From Thermoleophilia bacterium (GTDB taxonomy: Bacteria; Actinomycetota; Thermoleophilia; Gaiellales; SKUG01): a stretch of DNA of 8,599 nt. Where the stretch lies: positions 1 to 8,599 of the forward strand of contig JAGQUL010000126.1 in assembly GCA_020438525.1 (NCBI GenBank). Direction: 5' to 3'. Both the position numbers and the translations under genes were made by a program. Shown piece after piece: positions 1 through 6,299 of this stretch; position 1 is the first letter of the stretch; each line of letters begins with the position of its first letter. The notes under the pieces are model-generated. The model saw only the letters and a list, made by a program, of their open reading frames with translations. It was not told the DNA's origin and did no database searches.

Positions 1-233
1 AAGCACTGATCGCAGGCACCGGATCCGCGCCGACCGGCGCGCCGGCTCCGGGTGCCCCGAGCGAGGTCGGCCCGTCGTCGGCATCGCCCGACGCGGTCGC
101 CGTTCGCCGACAGATCCTCGACCTGCTCGCCTCCGGCCAGAGCCGCGAGTCGATCGAGACCTACCTCAGCCAGCAGCTCGGCCTGCTCAATCCCGGCGCC
201 CTCATCGACGCCGCGATCAGCGACCAAGGCTGA
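1..233 (+). CDS. C-terminal end of an unidentified protein (5' truncated)
   Basis: The reading frame is open from the left edge (first full codon at base 3) to a TGA at 231-233, giving the last 76 residues of a longer protein. The visible part starts with a linker rich in Ala, Pro, Gly and Ser (about residues 5-30). A compact, probably helical tail follows, with the pattern RRQILDLLASGQSRESIE, then YLSQQLGLLNP, ending in SDQG. Such a linker plus short helical domain is typical of a tethered C-terminal module, but I do not recognise the family. The helical stretch faintly resembles the helical part of CcmH-type proteins (a basic-hydrophobic-AxGxSxxEI pattern), but without the CcmH context I give that no weight. 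The frame has the same third-position GC bias as its neighbours. The gene converges on the polysaccharide pair, separated from it by a large hairpin. Confidence 0.6.
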   Translation, partial: ALIAGTGSAPTGAPAPGAPSEVGPSSASPDAVAVRRQILDLLASGQSRESIETYLSQQLGLLNPGALIDAAISDQG

Positions 234-282
234 CCGCCCGCTCTGCCCGCGCCGTCGTCCGACCCCCGACCCGCACTCCGCG

Positions 283-370
283 CCCGCGCCCGCGCCGTTC
301 GAACTGGTTCGATCAGGTGTTGCCGGGCGGCAGTAGATCGAACCAGTTCCGCCGTGGGAGCGGGCGCGGG
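283..370. terminator. Nested two-stem hairpin in a convergent gap (probable bidirectional terminator)
   Basis: The inner stem is a perfect 14-bp inverted repeat, GAACTGGTTCGATC at 301-314 and GATCGAACCAGTTC at 336-349. Its 21-base loop can pair further (318-324 with 329-335, including two G-U pairs and leaving a 3-base bulge at 315-317). An outer perfect 11-bp stem pairs CCCGCGCCCGC (283-293) with GCGGGCGCGGG (360-370). The structure lies between the stop of the plus-strand gene (233) and the stop of the minus-strand ligase gene (415), so it can fold in transcripts from either side. There is no U-tract, so calling it a terminator rests on position and symmetry. Confidence 0.65.
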
Positions 371-378
371 GGAGCGGG
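356..378 (+). other. Candidate G-quadruplex motif
   Basis: Four runs of at least three G (356-358, 362-364, 368-372, 376-378) are separated by exactly three bases each (AGC, CGC, AGC), which fits the canonical four-tract quadruplex pattern on the plus strand. It overlaps the right arm of the outer stem of the nested hairpin, so the two folds would compete. In DNA this GC-rich such motifs also arise by chance. No function can be read from sequence alone. Confidence 0.35.
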
Positions 379-414
379 CTCGCGAGCGCGACGGAGCGGG
401 CGACGGGGGTGCGG

Positions 415-2475
415 CTACTGCTGGAGCGAGTCGGGGTCGCGCTTGGCGGCGCCGGTGGCCTTCGCGCCCTCCGCGCCGTCGCGCTCCTGCGTGCCCGCCT
501 CGGCCTGTGCGTCCAGCTGCGGATTGAGTCGACGCGCGGCCTGGTAGGCGGCGAGGCCTGCGGCCCGATCCGCAAGGCCGATCAGGCCCGACGCGCGGTA
601 CTGCACCGACCAGTCGCGCGGCTGCAGCTTCACCGCCCGCTTCGCCGCGGTCGCCGCGTCCTTCGACCGCCCCTGCCCGTTCCACAGGATCGCCTCGGTG
701 ATCGCCGGCTCCGCCCACGTCGGATCGAACGACTGTGCATCCTGTGCTGCCGTGATCGCGTCGCCCGGGCTCGACTCCTGCAGCGCAGGATCACGCGCCT
801 CGCGCAGCTTTGCGTCAGCCATGGTGACGGGCAGCACGAGCGCCAGTGCCACGACCGCAACGCCGCCCGCGATCGGACCCGCAACCGATCGCGGCACCCG
901 CCCCTGCGCCGGGCTCACGCACGCAGTCAGCCCACCCGCGAGGATCACGGCCGGCAGCGACACCGCCGGCAGCTGCCACAGCCAGTCGATCGACGCGTGC
1001 ATCGTCCAGTACGCGAGCGCCGCCACCGCGCCCGCGAACGTCGCGTCCCGAGCCGGGCCGCTTCGCACGAACCGCACCGCCGCCAGCACCACGCATCCCA
1101 GCACCGTCGCGCCGAGCGCCGCGCCCACCAGACCCAGCTCCGCCCACAGCTGCAGCGGCAGCGAGTGCACCACCTTCGGTTCCTCGCGCGTGGTTCGCTC
1201 GCGCACGTACTCGCCGCGGAAGTTGCCCGCGCCCAGACCGAGCACGGGGTGATGTGCGCCCGCCCGCAGCGCGACCCGGTAGTAGTCGCAGCGCCCCGTG
1301 CCCGAGTTCGCGAAGTACGAGCTCGAGCTGCCCGGATCGTTCGTCGTGTCCGGCGGATGCAGACACCCGTCCACCTGGGTGCGCGCCCACCCGATCGGCG
1401 TACCATCACCAGTTCCGGCGGCGACGACGAGCGTGCCACCGAGCGCCACCACGAGCACCGCGGCCGGCACCGCGAGCCCCATCCCGATCCGCTGCTCCGC
1501 ATCCCGCACCCGCTCGCGCAGCCACTCCGCGAGCGGCACGAGCGCTGCACCCACCACTGCGAGCGCCGCGGCCACGATCAACGCAGCCATCCCCGCCGCA
1601 TGCGCCGCATCCACGGCCGCTGCATACAGCGCATCCTCGTCTGCCCCCTTCGTGAACGGCGCCTGGCGCAGGTCGAACATCGCCTGGAACGGCTGCGTGA
1701 GCCGCCCCCCGATCAGCGCCACCGCCACGATCGTGGCCCCGGCGCGGACGAGCCACGACGTACGATCCGGGGTCGCCACCAGCGCCGCCACGACCCCTAC
1801 CGCGAGCGCCGGCACCGTGCCGCGACTCTGCGCCAGCAGCGCCGCAGACAGGCACAGCCCCGCGCCTGCGAGCGCCGCGCCGCTCACCGCCAGCTGCACG
1901 TCACCGCGCAGCCGCTCATGGCGCTGCTGCGCCGAACACCCCACGCCGAGCAGCAGCAGCCACCCCATCAGGCACAGCCCCGCCATCCCCGGCGCGTACC
2001 CCACGGGCCAGTCCAGCCGCCCCGCCACGAACGCCTTCAGCGGCACGTCCGAGAACGCCACCCGTGCCAGCACCCCACCCGCCAGCACTGCAGTGGCCGC
2101 ACCGGCCATCCACGCATACCGCGCGAACGACCGCGCATTCGCCAGCAGCGCACCGCCCACCACGAACGCCGCCAGGTATCCGAGCGCCCGCATCGCCTCC
2201 ACCCACGCGTCGTGGCGCGACACGTCCGCCCACGCGATCGACGCCGCAGTCCACGCCGCCAGCCCCGCCAGCGCGATCGTCGCCACGCCCGACAGGCTCC
2301 GCGGCCTGCTGAGCCGCCCGAGCACCGCCAGCACGCACGCCCAGCCCACCAGCCCGAGCACCACCCAGCCCAGGTGCCGCGGGTGGTAGCCCCCGAAGCG
2401 CAGCGCCAGCACCGCCGGAACGGCCGCAAGCACCAGCGGCGCCGCTGCGCCACGCAGGACCGCCCGGTCGATCAC
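415..2475 (-). CDS. O-antigen ligase/polymerase-like (Wzy_C family) membrane protein with C-terminal TPR tail
   Basis: This is a polytopic inner-membrane protein of about 686 residues, probably joining or polymerising lipid-linked surface glycan at the outer face of the membrane. Roughly a dozen hydrophobic segments run from the N-terminus to about residue 550. The family hallmarks visible are an Arg in SRGT after a membrane helix (about 218), a large extracytoplasmic loop, and the Wzy_C signature HPVLGLGAGNF (409-419) followed by His 437 and LWAELGLVG (444-452). Two Cys in the loop (about 371 and 396) could form a disulfide. After the last helix, residues 572-652 show repeated helical pairs with TPR-like ends (FDP, LQP, LNP), then a charged Ala/Gly tail. 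Start: GTG at 2475 overlaps the upstream epimerase stop as GTGA, the usual sign of translational coupling. An in-frame GTG at 2499 would add 8 residues; neither has a strong Shine-Dalgarno. Ligase and polymerase cannot be told apart by sequence, and the exact glycan is unknown. Confidence 0.85.
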   Translation of the reverse strand: MIDRAVLRGAAAPLVLAAVPAVLALRFGGYHPRHLGWVVLGLVGWACVLAVLGRLSRPRSLSGVATIALAGLAAWTAASIAWADVSRHDAWVEAMRALGYLAAFVVGGALLANARSFARYAWMAGAATAVLAGGVLARVAFSDVPLKAFVAGRLDWPVGYAPGMAGLCLMGWLLLLGVGCSAQQRHERLRGDVQLAVSGAALAGAGLCLSAALLAQSRGTVPALAVGVVAALVATPDRTSWLVRAGATIVAVALIGGRLTQPFQAMFDLRQAPFTKGADEDALYAAAVDAAHAAGMAALIVAAALAVVGAALVPLAEWLRERVRDAEQRIGMGLAVPAAVLVVALGGTLVVAAGTGDGTPIGWARTQVDGCLHPPDTTNDPGSSSSYFANSGTGRCDYYRVALRAGAHHPVLGLGAGNFRGEYVRERTTREEPKVVHSLPLQLWAELGLVGAALGATVLGCVVLAAVRFVRSGPARDATFAGAVAALAYWTMHASIDWLWQLPAVSLPAVILAGGLTACVSPAQGRVPRSVAGPIAGGVAVVALALVLPVTMADAKLREARDPALQESSPGDAITAAQDAQSFDPTWAEPAITEAILWNGQGRSKDAATAAKRAVKLQPRDWSVQYRASGLIGLADRAAGLAAYQAARRLNPQLDAQAEAGTQERDGAEGAKATGAAKRDPDSLQQ

Positions 2476-3443
2476 GCTCGAACCCGACCGCCGATCCACT
2501 CGATCGTCGCACGCAGCCCGTCCACGAGCGGCATGTCGAACGCCACACCCAGCCGTTTCGTTGCAAACGACGCATCGAGCACGCTGTTGCGGATCTCGCC
2601 CTCACGCGCCGGGTGCAGCTCGGTGCCGAGCTGCGTTCCGGCCGCACGCTCCATCGTGGCCCACAGCTCGTTCACGCTCGTGGCCACGCCCGTCCCCACG
2701 TTGTACACAGGCACGACGAGCCCGCCCGAACGCAGGTCGTCGTCGCTCCCGCTCGCCGCAGCATCCGATGCCGCGATCGTCGCAGCCACCACATCCCCGA
2801 CGTACACGTAGTCGCGCGTCTGCTCGCCATCGCCGAACACCCGCGCCGGGCGCCCCTCGAGCACGAGCCCCGCGAAGATCGCGACCACGCCCGCCTCGCC
2901 GTGCGGGTCCTGACGCGGCCCGTACACGTTCGCGTATCGCACCACCGCATGCTTCGCGCCCGTCAGCCTCGCGTCCTGGCCCAGGTACACCTCGCCTGCC
3001 AGCTTCGCCGCGCCATACGGGCTCGGCGGCAGCGCCGCGTGCGACTCGTCCGCCGGCTCGGTCACCTCGCCGTAGATCGCCCCGCCGGTCGACGCGAACG
3101 TCACCGGCGCACCATGCAGCCGCGCCGCCGCGAGCACCGCGACCGTCCCGATCACGTTCACCCGCGCGTCGAACGCCGGCTCCGCCACGCTCACCCGCAC
3201 GTCGGCCTGCGCCGCCAGATGGAACCAGCGATCGACCGGGCCGATCCGCTCCGCAAGCGCCACGAGCGCATCGACGTCGCTCACGTCCTGCTCGTGGAGC
3301 GTCGCTGCGTCGGGCACCTGCTCGCGCCGCCCGGACGAGAGGTCGTCGACGACGTGCACCTCGTCGCCACGCGCTGCCAGCGCGTCCGCGAGGTGCGAGC
3401 CGATGAATCCGGCGCCGCCCGTCACCACTACTCGATTGCCCAT
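2472..3443 (-). CDS. NAD-dependent sugar epimerase/dehydratase (UDP-glucose 4-epimerase-like extended SDR)
   Basis: This is a cytoplasmic enzyme of 323 residues that probably interconverts nucleotide sugars (for example by 4-epimerisation of UDP-hexose) to supply precursors for surface glycan. The N-terminal Rossmann motif GGAGFIGS (9-16) is followed by acidic residues DD (33-34) that bind the NAD ribose, and the LAAQADVR segment (76-83). The catalytic set is ST at 118-119 in ASTGGAIYG, then Tyr143 and Lys147 in SPYGAAK. The substrate-domain motif RYANVYGPRQ (169-178) and TRDYVYVGDV are typical of GalE-like proteins. Start: ATG at 3443 has a GAGGAG 9 bases upstream and begins right at the Rossmann strand; a start at 3482 would add 13 unconserved residues. 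The gene ends in a GTGA overlap with the ligase gene, so the two form one operon. Exact substrate (glucose, GlcNAc, uronate) is undetermined. Confidence 0.9.
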   Translation of the reverse strand: MGNRVVVTGGAGFIGSHLADALAARGDEVHVVDDLSSGRREQVPDAATLHEQDVSDVDALVALAERIGPVDRWFHLAAQADVRVSVAEPAFDARVNVIGTVAVLAAARLHGAPVTFASTGGAIYGEVTEPADESHAALPPSPYGAAKLAGEVYLGQDARLTGAKHAVVRYANVYGPRQDPHGEAGVVAIFAGLVLEGRPARVFGDGEQTRDYVYVGDVVAATIAASDAAASGSDDDLRSGGLVVPVYNVGTGVATSVNELWATMERAAGTQLGTELHPAREGEIRNSVLDASFATKRLGVAFDMPLVDGLRATIEWIGGRVRA

Positions 3444-3452
3444 TCGGGGGGT

Positions 3453-3458
3453 CTCCTC
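3453..3458 (-). promoter_or_regulatory. Ribosome binding site of the epimerase gene
   Basis: The minus strand reads GAGGAG here, 9 bases before the ATG at 3443. It is the strongest Shine-Dalgarno site in the window and fixes the start at 3443 in preference to the in-frame codon at 3482. Confidence 0.7.
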
Positions 3459-3655
3459 GTTGCCCGTGCATGCCGATCGCACGACGTCGTCGCGTGCGCG
3501 CGTGGGCGCGCGTCACGACCCCTGTCGCGACCTGCCCTGCTTCGCGAACCGTACCCGATCCGCCCGAATCCGCGCACATGCACGGAAAATCGCTGCACAG
3601 GACCGACTCATGGCCGCTTCCAAGCTGCCGATGTAGGACTTGCACGAAATCGCGC
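3459..3655. other. Divergent intergenic region with palindromes, no gene seen
   Basis: This space separates the epimerase (minus) from the LPXTG gene (plus). It holds a perfect 10-bp palindrome ACGACGTCGT at 3481-3490, about 38 bases upstream of the epimerase start. It also holds a GC hairpin (arms 3494-3502 and 3507-3516, loop TGGG, one bulged T) and a 9-bp inverted pair CCGTGCATG/CATGCACGG at 3464-3472 and 3577-3585. Any of these could serve as an operator or leader structure for the minus-strand operon. I could not find a convincing promoter for that operon. Confidence 0.3.
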
Positions 3656-3683
3656 TTGACACATTCCAGCTTCGTCGTACGCT
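3656..3683 (+). promoter_or_regulatory. Probable sigma-70 promoter of the LPXTG gene
   Basis: A perfect -35 box TTGACA (3656-3661) is followed after 16 bases by TACGCT (3678-3683), which keeps the key T, A and final T of the -10 consensus. It lies 37 bases before the ATG at 3721, leaving a leader of about 30 bases. It is the best housekeeping-type promoter in the window. Confidence 0.6.
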
Positions 3684-3708
3684 GGACTGGAACCGCCCTC
3701 CCCGTATG

Positions 3709-3712
3709 AAGG
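3709..3712 (+). promoter_or_regulatory. Ribosome binding site of the LPXTG gene
   Basis: AAGG lies 8 bases before the ATG at 3721. This favours that codon over in-frame ATGs at 3706 and 3640; the 3640 codon lies upstream of the predicted promoter and would not be on its transcript. Confidence 0.55.
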
Positions 3713-3720
3713 TGTACGCC

Positions 3721-4245
3721 ATGTCCGCCCGCCGCTTCCGAACAGCCATCATCGTCGCAGCCGCCATCACGGCGCTCGCGGTGCCGACCGCCGCATTCGC
3801 CGGCGACGCCAACTCCGGCCTGAGCGCCGTCGACTCCGTGTCGAGCGACGTCTCGACCGACGGAACCAATGATTCCTCGTCCTCGACCAACTCCGAGGCG
3901 AGCGACAGCCCGACCACCGAGATCTACGGCGGCAGCACCGAATCCGTGCCCCCGCCGGTGACCTGCGACTCCTCGTCGAGCAGCTCCGAATGTGGCACCA
4001 CCACCACCGTGACCGAGACCCCCGTGGTCGAGGGCGGCGGCGAGGTTCCGGTCGAGGAGCCCACGGTCGCCGAGCCCGTCGTGGTGAGCGGCGGCGGCGC
4101 ACCGGTCGTGAGCGAGGCAGTCGGCGGCGGCGGCCCCGAGCTTCCCTTCACCGGCCTTCCGCTCTGGTACGCGATCTACGGCGGCATCGCGCTGATGCTC
4201 CTGGGCTCGGCCTTCTGGCTCCGCGCCCGCGTCGCCAAGCGCTGA
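3721..4245 (+). CDS. Small LPXTG-type cell-wall-anchored surface protein
   Basis: This is a 174-residue secreted protein predicted to be covalently linked to peptidoglycan by a sortase. A basic start (SARRFR) and hydrophobic core (about 9-24) form a signal peptide, with likely cleavage after AFA at residue 27. The mature part is a low-complexity stalk: Ser/Asp/Thr-rich (29-92), then Thr/Val/Glu/Pro/Gly-rich (93-140). Two Cys (82 and 91) bracket a run of six Ser and could form a small disulfide loop. The sorting signal is complete: LPFTG at 141-145, a hydrophobic helix, and the basic tail RARVAKR. No catalytic or binding domain is visible, so the role may be structural (stalk, adhesin or spacer). 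It sits divergently from the polysaccharide genes and has its own promoter and terminator. No sortase gene is in the window. Earlier in-frame starts would put an unusual polar extension before the signal peptide. Confidence 0.85.
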   Translation: MSARRFRTAIIVAAAITALAVPTAAFAGDANSGLSAVDSVSSDVSTDGTNDSSSSTNSEASDSPTTEIYGGSTESVPPPVTCDSSSSSSECGTTTTVTETPVVEGGGEVPVEEPTVAEPVVVSGGGAPVVSEAVGGGGPELPFTGLPLWYAIYGGIALMLLGSAFWLRARVAKR

Positions 4246-4275
4246 TCACGGCGCACACCACACACGCACTTCGCA

Positions 4276-4311
4276 CGAGGGGCGGCGATCCAACCGGGTC
4301 GTCGCCCCTCG
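4276..4311 (+). terminator. Hairpin terminator after the LPXTG gene
   Basis: CGAGGGGCGGCGA (4276-4288) pairs with TCGTCGCCCCTCG (4299-4311), a 13-bp stem with one G-U pair and a 10-base loop, beginning 31 bases after the stop codon. No T-run follows. Its right arm ends 8 bases before the -10-like box of tmk, so it may insulate tmk from read-through. Confidence 0.7.
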
Positions 4312-4319
4312 TCGCGCGA

Positions 4320-4325
4320 TAGCAT
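4320..4325 (+). promoter_or_regulatory. Candidate -10 box giving a leaderless tmk transcript
   Basis: TAGCAT (TAnnnT type) ends exactly 7 bases before the GTG start of tmk, and no Shine-Dalgarno is present. Both facts fit transcription starting at or next to the start codon. No good -35 box is seen; that region is occupied by the terminator hairpin. Confidence 0.4.
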
Positions 4326-4332
4326 CCACCTC

Positions 4333-5001
4333 GTGACCACCGGCGGCCTGCTCATCTCCTTCGAAGGCATCGACGGCTGCGGCAAGACCACGCAGCTGCG
4401 GCGCCTTGCCGACCGCCTGCGCGCTGCTGGCCACGAGCCGCTGCTCGTGCGCGAGCCGGGCGGCACCGCGCTCGGCGAGCGCGTCCGCGAGATCCTGCTC
4501 GACCCCGCGACCGGCGACATCGCCGCGGCCGCCGAGGCGCTGCTCTACGCGGCCTCGCGCGCGGAGCTCGTGGCGGGCACGATCGAGCCGGCCCTGGCCG
4601 CGGGCCAGGTCGTCGTCGTCGACCGATACGTCGACTCCTCCCTCGCCTACCAGGGCGCGGGCCGCGAGCTCGGGATCGATCGCGTGCTCGAGGCGAACCT
4701 GCTGGCGACGCGCGGGCGACTGCCCGACGTGACCGTGCTCGTGGAGGTCGATCCGCAGGTCGCGAGCGAACGGCGTCGAGCAGCGGGGGACGACGACGAC
4801 CGCCTGGAGCAGGCGGGATCCGAGTTCTTCGAGCGCGTGCACGTCGCGTATGGCAAGCTCGCGGCACGGTGGCCCGAGCGGATCCGTCGCGTCGACGGCG
4901 AGCGTGCGGTCGACGAGGTCGAGCGCGCGGTGGATGCGATCGTGGCGCCGCTGCTGGTGGCGCGTGGCATCGAACTGGAACCGCTGGAGCAGCTGACATG
5001 A
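4333..5001 (+). CDS. tmk: Thymidylate kinase (dTMP kinase)
   Basis: This 222-residue cytoplasmic enzyme phosphorylates dTMP to dTDP with ATP, an essential step in dTTP supply. The P-loop is FEGIDGCGKTT (10-20). It is followed by REPGGT (40-45), the DRY motif (97-99) in VVDRYVDSSLAYQG, and a LID segment around RRRAAGDDDDRLEQ carrying the Arg residues expected when the P-loop lacks one. Length fits the family. The start is GTG at 4333, just before the first strand; no ATG lies nearby. A -10-like box 7 bases upstream and absence of a ribosome binding site suggest a leaderless message. The stop overlaps the holB start as ATGA, so the two are translationally coupled. This pairing of tmk and holB is common in bacteria. 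Confidence 0.95.
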   Translation: MTTGGLLISFEGIDGCGKTTQLRRLADRLRAAGHEPLLVREPGGTALGERVREILLDPATGDIAAAAEALLYAASRAELVAGTIEPALAAGQVVVVDRYVDSSLAYQGAGRELGIDRVLEANLLATRGRLPDVTVLVEVDPQVASERRRAAGDDDDRLEQAGSEFFERVHVAYGKLAARWPERIRRVDGERAVDEVERAVDAIVAPLLVARGIELEPLEQLT

Positions 5002-6251
5002 CGGGCGATCACGCAGCACACGAGCTCGACCCCGCGCTCGTGGCGCAGCCGCGCGCGCGACGCACGATCGAGCGCGTGCTCGACGAGGAGCGCACGCACG
5101 CGCTGCTGCTCTCGGGCGAGCCGGGCTCCGGACCGCAGGCAGCCGCCGAGCTGATCGCGCGCCGCGTGCTGTGCCCGAACGGTGGCACCGACGACTGCGA
5201 GACGTGCCGGCGCGTCGCGCGACGCGTGCACCCCGACCTGATGTGGGTCGTGCCCGAGGGCAACGACCTCGCGAAGCAGCAGGTCGACATGGTGGTGGAG
5301 ACCGTCGCGCGGATGCCGTTCGAGGGCGTGGCGCAGGTCGTGGTGCTCGAAGGCGCCGACAGCCTGTCGAGCGACAACGCGAGCGCCGGCAACGTGCTGC
5401 TCAAGTCGCTCGAGGAGCCCGAGGGGCGCGTCGTGTTCGTGCTGCTCGCCCGCGGCAGCGCGCGGATCCTGCCGACGATCCGCTCGCGATGCGTGGAAGT
5501 GGTGTTTCCGCCGGTCCCCGATGCGGCGCTCGTCGAGGCGCTGCGCCTCGACGGCATCGACGAAGGAACGCTCGCGGCCGCGACCGGAATGGACCTGCAG
5601 CAGCTGGCCCGCGTCGCGCGCGGCGACCTGCAGCGGGCGCGCCAGCTGGCTGCGGGCGATGCGCCGGCACAGCGTCGAGGCGACATGCTCACGGCGATGC
5701 ACGCAGTGGCGAGCGGTTCGGCGGCACCGTCGACGCTCGCCGACCGGATCATGGGTCGCGGTGCTGCGGCGGGCGATGCGGCGGCTGCGGCTGCGAAGGT
5801 CGAGTTCGACGAGCTGGAGCTCGTGATGAGCGATGCGGAGAAGCGCTCGTTCAATGCCAAGTCGAATGCCGATGGCCGCGAGAAGCGAACGGCGCGCCGC
5901 TCGCGACGCGCGCGCATCGCGGAGCTGCAGGAGTGCCTGGGCGAGGTGGCCGGCTGGTGGCGCGACGTGCTCGCGGCATCGGTGGGCGGCGAGGTCGCGA
6001 TCGCGAACGTCGACCGCATCGAGCAGATCCGGCAGGCCGCGGCCGGCCCCGCGGGTCCGCGTGCGGTGGCCACGCTCGACGCGATCGACGAAGCCGCCAC
6101 GCGCCTGCGACTCAACAACGCCGACGAGCCGGTCACGATCGGTGCGCTCACGGCCGAGCTCGCCGCCCTGGCGAACGGCCGTATCCGCGCCCGTCGCACC
6201 CTCGGCGCGCCCGCACGCACCCCCCAGGGCTACGACCTCTCGCTCGGCTGA
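4998..6251 (+). CDS. holB: DNA polymerase III delta' subunit (clamp loader)
   Basis: This 417-residue subunit of the clamp loader works with DnaX and delta to load the sliding clamp at the replication fork. The AAA+ fold is visible: HALLLSGEPGSG (34-45) at the P-loop position, a Cys cluster (59, 67, 70), HPDL (78-81), the Walker B-like VVVLEGADSL (114-123), LLKSLEEPEG (134-143), and the SRC motif at 163-165. The P-loop is degenerate: Pro-Gln replaces Lys-Thr, so ATP binding is doubtful, as in E. coli delta'. The zinc site C-x7-C-x2-C-x2-V lacks the fourth Cys (Val73). The C-terminal third has a highly charged Lys/Arg helical stretch, then the collar-like region. The start is ATG at 4998, overlapping the tmk stop (ATGA), with GGAG 8 bases upstream. 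An upstream in-frame start at 4869 lies inside tmk and is unlikely. Confidence 0.93.
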   Translation: MTGDHAAHELDPALVAQPRARRTIERVLDEERTHALLLSGEPGSGPQAAAELIARRVLCPNGGTDDCETCRRVARRVHPDLMWVVPEGNDLAKQQVDMVVETVARMPFEGVAQVVVLEGADSLSSDNASAGNVLLKSLEEPEGRVVFVLLARGSARILPTIRSRCVEVVFPPVPDAALVEALRLDGIDEGTLAAATGMDLQQLARVARGDLQRARQLAAGDAPAQRRGDMLTAMHAVASGSAAPSTLADRIMGRGAAAGDAAAAAAKVEFDELELVMSDAEKRSFNAKSNADGREKRTARRSRRARIAELQECLGEVAGWWRDVLAASVGGEVAIANVDRIEQIRQAAAGPAGPRAVATLDAIDEAATRLRLNNADEPVTIGALTAELAALANGRIRARRTLGAPARTPQGYDLSLG

Positions 6252-6258
6252 GGGGTGA

Positions 6259-6299
6259 CACGTAACGAAATACGGCCTCAGCCCGCACTTCGTTACGTG
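6259..6299 (+). terminator. Hairpin after the tmk-holB operon
   Basis: A perfect 11-bp inverted repeat, CACGTAACGAA (6259-6269) and TTCGTTACGTG (6289-6299), encloses a 19-base loop. It begins 7 bases after the holB stop. The stem is AT-richer than the surrounding DNA and no T-run follows. Position suggests a terminator or 3'-end stabiliser. A protein-binding operator for the downstream sigma gene is an alternative. Confidence 0.55.

Noticed and set aside
90..230. Resemblance of the left-edge protein tail to CcmH-type helical region
   Set aside because: The similarity is a short amphipathic pattern only. The heme-thiol CxxC motif and membrane helix are absent from the visible part, and no cytochrome maturation gene is nearby.
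409..2811. Long plus-strand open frame (800 codons) across the ligase and into the epimerase gene
   Set aside because: It is antisense to two well-supported genes. Its product is an Arg/His/Pro/Gln-rich composition artefact with no domain, and it has no ribosome binding site.
3513..3917. Minus-strand open frame opposite the start of the LPXTG gene
   Set aside because: It is antisense to the signal peptide and Ser-rich stalk, has no recognisable domain, and ends within the intergenic region without a supporting promoter or ribosome binding site.
4869..4997. Upstream in-frame start that would lengthen delta' by 43 residues
   Set aside because: It lies wholly inside tmk and yields an Arg/Ala/Gly-rich extension. 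The ATG at 4998 has an ATGA overlap and a GGAG site.
5009..6220. Minus-strand open frame of about 400 codons opposite holB
   Set aside because: Ser/Arg/Ala-rich shadow translation of holB, which has clear clamp-loader motifs on the other strand.
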